This document shows positions 6,320 through 9,968 of a stretch of DNA of 9,968 bases, one piece after another. Under the pieces are notes generated by a model, which saw nothing but the letters and a program-made list of their open reading frames with translations, made no database searches and was not told the DNA's origin. The DNA is from CAZVVG01 sp964630615 (GTDB lineage: Bacteria > Patescibacteriota > Minisyncoccia > Moranbacterales > UBA2206), in contig CAZVVG010000026.1 of NCBI GenBank assembly GCA_964630615.1, positions 1-9,968 on the forward strand, in the 5' to 3' direction. Positions within the stretch are counted from its first letter, which is position 1; each line of letters opens with the position of its first letter. The position numbers and the translations under genes were made by a program.

Positions 6320-7687
6320 TTAATGTTTTTTTATTCCCTTTAACTCTTCCTCTATTATGGCTTTTTCCTTCCAAGGAAGTCTTCGTTTCCCGATCGCGAT
6401 AGTCTCTTCGGCTCCTTTCCCTGTTATAACAACAAAATCTCCGGTTTGGGCTAATTCAAGAGCCTTGCGAATCGCCTCCCTCCGGTCTAAAATTCTGAAA
6501 CAATTGACCCCTTCTTTGAAAAAATTATAACTCTTTTGGGAAGGTTGTATTCTCCCCCTGGGATTCACAACGCCTTCAAAAACTTCGTTGATAATTCTCT
6601 GAGGGTCCTCGTCATAAGGATCTTCGTTGGTCACAATCGCAATATCGCAAAAGTTAGCTACAATTTCACCCATGATTGGACGTTTGCCCCGATCCCTTTC
6701 TCCACAAGCACCAAAAACTGAGATTATTTTCTGATTGTTCTTATTCAACTCTCTAATCAGCGAGTAGATTTTTTCCAAGGAATCCGGAGTCACAGCATAA
6801 TCAATAATAATATTCAATCCCAAATTATTCTTGACACGCTCCATTCGCCCAGGAATATTTTTAATTCTCTCTAAGGCTTTCCTCATAATTTCTAGACTAA
6901 TTCCTTCCGCTTTTCCCACCGCTACAGCCGCCAGCGCGTTCTCCACGTTAAATTTTCCCGGCAGATAGATTGTAAAAGACGAATTGTCGAGCTTAAAGGA
7001 AGTCTGCTCTGGGTCTATTTTAAGTTCTAAAGCGACCACCTTCTTTAGCCGGTCATTTAATAAATTTTCAGAGTCATTAAAATTAACCTTGATGGATTGG
7101 CCTTGTAATTGAAAATTTGAACTTGAAACTAAGAAACCAAATCTTAATCCCGTTCCCAAATTTAAAAACTCCTCGGGCCTTTCCATGCCTAAATTAACCA
7201 CACTTTTTTTCGCCGAAGAAAAAAGTCGGGATTTAACTTGGCGATAATTTTCAAGCGTCTTGTGATAATCCAGATGTTCACGACTAATATTGGTTATCAC
7301 CGCGACTTCATACCTGATTCCCCAGACCCGAAACTGATCCAATGAGTGGGAAGAAATTTCTAAAACAACATAATCGCATTTTTCTTTTAAGGCCTCCTTT
7401 AGAAAGCGTTGAGTCGTCCAAGCGGAAAGAGTGGTAAATTTGGTCCGATTGGTCCACTCCTTTTTTCCCAGCTTAAAATTAATCGTTGAAGCGGCTGCCA
7501 CCTGATACCCCGCTTCTTCTAAAATCCGAACGATCATTTGCACGGTCGTAGTTTTTCCGTTCGTCCCGGTGACCCCGATAATTTTCAGTTTTTTTCCTGG
7601 AAAACTAAAAAATAAGTTGGCTAAAATAGCCTGCCAGAGATGGTAAAAATTCTTCAGTTTTTGAGGAAACAGGTTTTTTAGTTTCAT
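6320..7687 (-). CDS. murE: MurE-like Mur ligase without N-terminal domain
   Basis: An ATP-dependent amide-bond ligase of the MurE type, which adds the third amino acid to the UDP-MurNAc-L-Ala-D-Glu stem peptide in the cytosol. The 455 aa contain the P-loop GVTGTNGKTTT (38-48) and EISSHSLDQFRV (110-121). TNISREHLDYH (132-142) and the probable carbamylated lysine K152 in YRQVKSRLF come next. The C-terminal domain has FGACGERDRGKRPIMG and ITGKGAEETIAIG. The P-loop lies about 70 residues earlier than in E. coli MurE, so the UDP-sugar-binding domain is absent. An aromatic/hydrophobic helix (about 12-30) stands in its place. The usual TTPD reads TTLS (85-88), and the DNPR that contacts diaminopimelate reads EDPY within TNEDPYDEDP. 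The third amino acid therefore cannot be predicted. The start is supported by a -10 box 8 nt upstream; there is no Shine-Dalgarno sequence. Confidence 0.9.
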   Translation of the reverse strand: MKLKNLFPQKLKNFYHLWQAILANLFFSFPGKKLKIIGVTGTNGKTTTVQMIVRILEEAGYQVAAASTINFKLGKKEWTNRTKFTTLSAWTTQRFLKEALKEKCDYVVLEISSHSLDQFRVWGIRYEVAVITNISREHLDYHKTLENYRQVKSRLFSSAKKSVVNLGMERPEEFLNLGTGLRFGFLVSSSNFQLQGQSIKVNFNDSENLLNDRLKKVVALELKIDPEQTSFKLDNSSFTIYLPGKFNVENALAAVAVGKAEGISLEIMRKALERIKNIPGRMERVKNNLGLNIIIDYAVTPDSLEKIYSLIRELNKNNQKIISVFGACGERDRGKRPIMGEIVANFCDIAIVTNEDPYDEDPQRIINEVFEGVVNPRGRIQPSQKSYNFFKEGVNCFRILDRREAIRKALELAQTGDFVVITGKGAEETIAIGKRRLPWKEKAIIEEELKGIKKH

Positions 7688-7695
7688 ACCAGCTT

Positions 7696-7722
7696 ATTAT
7701 ACCAAATTAAAAAAAATATCAA
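7696..7722 (-). promoter_or_regulatory. murE-like gene promoter, nearly leaderless
   Basis: A consensus TATAAT (7696-7701) has TGG directly upstream. TTGATA (7717-7722; 4/6 of TTGACA) lies 15 nt further up. Eight nt separate the -10 from the ATG, so the predicted leader is 0-2 nt. The layout is the same as at lemA. Confidence 0.65.
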
Positions 7723-7727
7723 CTTTT

Positions 7728-7754
7728 TGAAAAAAGCTTCCTCAAGGGAAGCTT
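7728..7754 (-). terminator. Terminator of the LytR_C-domain gene
   Basis: A perfect 8-bp stem AAGCTTCC (7734-7741) with GGAAGCTT (7747-7754) and a 5-nt loop is followed on the minus strand by a T run. It lies 45 nt after the stop codon. A smaller hairpin (AAGCC-ACT-GGCTT) directly precedes it. Confidence 0.8.
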
Positions 7755-7798
7755 AAGCCAGTGGCTTCTTTAAAGAAAGCAAGAATTCAAAGAAGTGT

Positions 7799-8662
7799 CT
7801 AGGGTTTTCCTGCGATAATTAAAATATCAGTAGTTTCTTTAGTTTCGCCCATTGGAAGCAGTCCTACTTCTCCCCCAACCTTTTCAGCTAAAATTTTTGC
7901 CGCTAATTCGTTTTTTCCGGAAAGATCAACCACCAAAACTTTCGTATAATCACTTTTTTGAGCGTTTCCTATTTTAGCGACTTCAACATTTTTTGTACCC
8001 GTAAGTTTATCCGCTGTTTCCTTAGCCAGACCCTTAATTTCTGTTCCATTAAGAACGCTGACTTTTACTTTTGTCTCTATTTTTTTCCCGACTAGACTTT
8101 CCTCATTTTCTTCAGAACTTGAGTTCTTTTCTAATTCTTCTTTTTCCGCCGCTTCGCTCCCGATTAAAAAAGGAGCGGTAGCTAAAATCTCATTAGTTTC
8201 TGGCCGATAAAGAACTGCTCTTTGGGCTTGAGCGTAAATCAAAAATTTATCTCCACTTTGGATGTCGGTAAAAAAATCATCTTGAGAAAAATCTTCCTCA
8301 CCTGTTAGATTGGCAAAAACTGGGACACTTTGAGGAAGATCCGCAATTTCTCTAACCTTTTGGACGGTCGGCTGCGTGTCCTGCTCAGCCAAAATTGCCT
8401 TGAGGTCAGCCGAGACCTCTTGAAATTTCCACCAAAAATAACCTGCCGCCGCAAGCGAGCCAAAAATAAGCAAAAGACTCAAAAGAACAAAAAATATCCT
8501 CCCGCCGTGGTTCTTTTCTTTGTTTTTTTCTTCGTTAAAGATTTCTTTTTTTATTTCTTCCTTCCTAAGGTTTTTTACTAGCTCTTCTGGCGAAGAATTA
8601 AAAAGCTTGTTTATTTTTTCTTCTTTTTGCAGGTCTTCCGCCTGCTTAAAAATATCATCCAT
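7799..8662 (-). CDS. Single-pass membrane protein with C-terminal LytR_C domain
   Basis: A 287-aa envelope protein. Residues 1-52 are a highly charged, probably coiled-coil cytosolic part. One membrane segment spans about 55-78, so the rest should be outside the membrane. Residues 79-170 hold a small extracytoplasmic region containing GDKFLIYAQAQRAVLYRPETNEI, which I do not recognise. An acidic serine/glutamate linker (about 170-195) follows. The last 90 residues (from about 199) resemble the LytR_C domain: KVSVLNGTEIKGLAKETADKL, then TKVLVVDLSG and a terminal strand TTDILIIAG. LytR_C occurs at the end of LytR-CpsA-Psr proteins, but the catalytic LCP domain is absent here, so glycopolymer transfer cannot be inferred. 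The start follows a GGGAGGG ribosome site about 12 nt upstream and a leader hairpin. Function unknown; an envelope role is inferred from topology and neighbours. Confidence 0.85.
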   Translation of the reverse strand: MDDIFKQAEDLQKEEKINKLFNSSPEELVKNLRKEEIKKEIFNEEKNKEKNHGGRIFFVLLSLLLIFGSLAAAGYFWWKFQEVSADLKAILAEQDTQPTVQKVREIADLPQSVPVFANLTGEEDFSQDDFFTDIQSGDKFLIYAQAQRAVLYRPETNEILATAPFLIGSEAAEKEELEKNSSSEENEESLVGKKIETKVKVSVLNGTEIKGLAKETADKLTGTKNVEVAKIGNAQKSDYTKVLVVDLSGKNELAAKILAEKVGGEVGLLPMGETKETTDILIIAGKP

Positions 8663-8674
8663 ATTTTTATTCTT

Positions 8675-8703
8675 CCCTCCCGGACGGCTTTTAGCCTCTG
8701 GGA
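8675..8703 (-). promoter_or_regulatory. Leader hairpin overlapping the ribosome site of the LytR_C gene
   Basis: GGCT-AAA-AGCC (8686-8696) is capped outside an internal loop by TCCC (minus strand, 8703-8700) pairing with GGGA (8681-8678). The outer arm includes part of the GGGAGGG Shine-Dalgarno (8675-8681), so folding could limit ribosome access. The stem is short, so stability is uncertain. Confidence 0.4.
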
Positions 8704-8734
8704 TTTTTTATTTTTATTATCTTTTACTACTTTA

Positions 8735-8763
8735 ATTTTACTCTAAAATTTCTAAAAAGTAAA
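8735..8763 (-). promoter_or_regulatory. Possible promoter of the LytR_C-domain gene
   Basis: TTTACT (8758-8763; 4/6), a 17-nt spacer and TAAAAT (8735-8740; 5/6) on the minus strand. The predicted leader is about 65 nt and carries the hairpin and Shine-Dalgarno. In such AT-rich DNA this is a moderate call. Confidence 0.45.
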
Positions 8764-8780
8764 AGCCGGAACAAGGGCTT
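8754..8780 (-). terminator. Weak terminator after the FemAB-like gene
   Basis: A 5-bp stem AAGCC/GGCTT (arms 8763-8767 and 8776-8780) with an 8-nt loop is followed by TTACTTTTT on the minus strand. The stem is short, and it overlaps the -35 proposed for the next gene, so read-through is possible. Confidence 0.4.
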
Positions 8781-8794
8781 AAGTTTTTCACAAA

Positions 8795-9835
8795 TTAGCT
8801 AGCTTTAAATTTTAAAAAATTTTTACTTCCACTCGCCAACTTATAGAGGCAATACTTTTTTCTGTCTAAAATTATGTCAAAATTCCCCGGATATTTTATG
8901 GGCCGATCAACTTCCGAAAAGCTCAACTTGAAACGAGTAATCCCTTCCCAGGAATCGGAAGCGACCGATTTGATTCCTCCGAAATCGTAATCCCTAAATC
9001 CCTGTTTTTTTGCGTCTTTTATGGCTTGCCAGTGCAAAAGATAAGGGGCCATTAGATTGCGGTATTGATGATCAGCAGCGCCGTGGAGATAAGTCGCTGT
9101 CTTTCCATAAAAAACCACCAGGTTCGCCGCGATGATTTGATTTTTTTGTTTGGCGATATAAATTTTCAGAATTTCGCCGGGAAGATTTTTTATCATTTGG
9201 CGATAGTATTCATCCGTGTGAAATTTTATTTTTTTCCTTCCAGCAGTCAATCTGGTTAAGCGGATAAATTCTCCAATATATTCTTCCGCCCTAATTTTTT
9301 CTTTCTCTTGGTTAAGACAAAAAGTTATTACTAGAACGCCCTTTTTCTCTGCTAATCGGATATTATAGCGAGTTTTCGGCTTCATGTTGGAAAATAATTC
9401 TGACTCAGGTCTGGAAAGATCCAAAATAAAAACTTCTTGAGGCTGCGTTTCGTGGGGCGCCTTAACCATTCTGACACCAAGACTGGCTTTGATTGAATTA
9501 AGTACAGTCTCGCTTTTTGGTTCAATCCTGATCCAGCCAACCCTTTCCTTTTTCGCTAAAGCTAGTAAGCGATTTGAAAAAGTTTCGGAATTCGGATCTT
9601 TCTCCAGGTTCTTTCTCAATGGACCCCGAGGCAAATAAAAGTAATTTCCCACTAAAGGCAATTGGTGTTCAAGAATGAGAGACTGGAGATTGTCATCTTC
9701 CAAAAAGAAAGTTTGATGTCCCGCGCTTTCCTGGAATTGGCGCCAGGCTTCCGATTGCAAAAAATCTTTTTCCCTTTCCAGGCTTAATTTATTCTCATCA
9801 AATTTAATAATTGGTTTTAGTTCCACTTTTTCCAT
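8795..9835 (-). CDS. FemAB-like peptidoglycan bridge aminoacyltransferase
   Basis: FemAB/FemX enzymes use aminoacyl-tRNA to add residues to the peptidoglycan stem peptide on the cytosolic face of the membrane. The 346 aa (from 9835) begin with a segment containing DFLQSEAWRQFQESAGHQTFF. The second half carries the family core: MKPKTRYNIRLAEKKGV, AANLVVFYGKTATYLHGAADHQYRNLMAPYLLHWQAI, then the hallmark GFRDYDFGGIKS and GITRFKLSFSE. Domain order and length fit two GNAT-like lobes. I see no long coiled-coil arm as in staphylococcal FemA. The open frame extends to an ATG at 9892, but that codon lies inside the tRNA-Gly terminator hairpin. The -10 box (9842-9847) ends 6 nt before the ATG at 9835, supporting that start. 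tRNA-Gly immediately upstream is suggestive, since FemX-type enzymes often use Gly-tRNA, but it could be coincidence. Confidence 0.88.
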   Translation of the reverse strand: MEKVELKPIIKFDENKLSLEREKDFLQSEAWRQFQESAGHQTFFLEDDNLQSLILEHQLPLVGNYFYLPRGPLRKNLEKDPNSETFSNRLLALAKKERVGWIRIEPKSETVLNSIKASLGVRMVKAPHETQPQEVFILDLSRPESELFSNMKPKTRYNIRLAEKKGVLVITFCLNQEKEKIRAEEYIGEFIRLTRLTAGRKKIKFHTDEYYRQMIKNLPGEILKIYIAKQKNQIIAANLVVFYGKTATYLHGAADHQYRNLMAPYLLHWQAIKDAKKQGFRDYDFGGIKSVASDSWEGITRFKLSFSEVDRPIKYPGNFDIILDRKKYCLYKLASGSKNFLKFKAS

Positions 9836-9841
9836 GTTCAT

Positions 9842-9850
9842 ATTATAGCA
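9842..9850 (-). promoter_or_regulatory. FemAB-like gene promoter, leaderless geometry
   Basis: TGCTATAAT: a consensus -10 with the extended TGn element and no good -35. The 6 nt ATGAAC lie between it and the ATG at 9835, so the mRNA is predicted to begin at the start codon. The ATG at 9841 would be upstream of that start. Confidence 0.6.
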
Positions 9851-9870
9851 CCACTTTAACTTCTTTTGAC

Positions 9871-9906
9871 TAATAAATAAAAGAGGGGCCATAAGGGACC
9901 TCTTTT
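9871..9906 (-). terminator. Terminator after tRNA-Gly
   Basis: An 8-bp stem AAAAGAGG (9879-9886 with 9899-9906), one mismatch, then CC/GG and a 5-nt loop. It is followed on the minus strand by TTTATTTATT and lies 9 nt past the tRNA discriminator base. Confidence 0.8.
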
Positions 9907-9915
9907 TCGATAATG

Positions 9916-9968
9916 AGCGGGATACGAGAATCGAACTCGCGTCTCAACCTTGGGAAGGTCGTATATTG
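9916..9968 (-). tRNA. tRNA-Gly (anticodon CCC), 5' end outside window
   Basis: The 3' two thirds of a tRNA. The anticodon arm is CGACC-TTCCCAA-GGTTG, with anticodon CCC at 9952-9954. The T arm is GCGAG-TTCGATT-CTCGT, and the 3' acceptor strand ATCCCGC is followed by discriminator T, as in bacterial glycine tRNAs. CCA is not encoded (CAT follows), unlike the tRNA-Ser in this window. The 5' acceptor strand and most of the D arm lie beyond the edge, so acceptor pairing cannot be checked. Confidence 0.9.

Noticed and set aside
8330..8735. Phenylalanine-rich plus-strand frames opposite the LytR_C-domain gene
   Set aside because: Antisense of a lysine/glutamate-rich segment; composition is explained by the real gene.
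1..9968. CRISPR array, insertion sequence, phage or defence island
   Set aside because: No spaced direct repeats, transposase, integrase, nuclease or toxin-like protein is visible; every long frame is explained by a housekeeping, envelope or small hypothetical gene.

Overview
The window most likely comes from a member of the Candidate Phyla Radiation (Patescibacteria, Parcubacteria-like). This rests on gene content and style only: AT-rich DNA full of A/T runs, compact lysine-rich proteins, short spacers, a MurE-type ligase lacking its N-terminal domain, a LytR_C-domain membrane protein, a FemAB-like aminoacyltransferase and a LemA/HtpX pair. Stops are used normally and nothing suggests UGA recoding. 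No marker here fixes the phylum.

Layout, left to right. All genes but one are on the minus strand, so transcription runs mostly right to left. Positions 1-1551 hold the first 517 codons of dnaG (primase), whose 3' end lies outside the window. tRNA-Ser(GGA) sits only 12 nt upstream of dnaG. Next come pyk (pyruvate kinase), a small DUF4870/Tic20-like membrane protein, and a conserved-looking soluble 142-aa protein 7 nt downstream of htpX. htpX is separated from lemA by a terminator and its own promoter. A divergent PAP2-family membrane protein (about 5783-6223) is the only plus-strand gene, and it faces lemA across a 13-bp inverted repeat. It ends against a murE-like ligase, with back-to-back terminators between them. 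Further right are a LytR_C-domain membrane protein, a FemAB-like gene and the 3' part of tRNA-Gly(CCC), which is cut by the window edge.

Working together: the right half is mainly cell envelope. LemA and HtpX belong to membrane protein quality control, the PAP2-like protein is a membrane protein of unknown substrate, the Mur ligase and FemAB-like enzyme are peptidoglycan stem-peptide and bridge enzymes, and the LytR_C protein is an envelope-anchored protein. The left half is replication priming, glycolysis and a tRNA. Most genes seem to be separate transcription units, each with its own promoter and often an intrinsic terminator. The only clear co-transcribed pairs are htpX with the 142-aa gene, and probably tRNA-Ser with dnaG.

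The most interesting signal is in the start regions. htpX, the FemAB-like gene and the murE-like gene have a -10 box ending only 6-8 nt before the start codon and no Shine-Dalgarno sequence, as expected for leaderless or nearly leaderless mRNAs. Two other genes have leaders of about 65-75 nt with a GGAGG-type ribosome site. I see no CRISPR array, insertion sequence, phage gene or toxin-antitoxin pair, and I do not see a clear new multi-gene system. No gene-free stretch exceeds about 130 nt.
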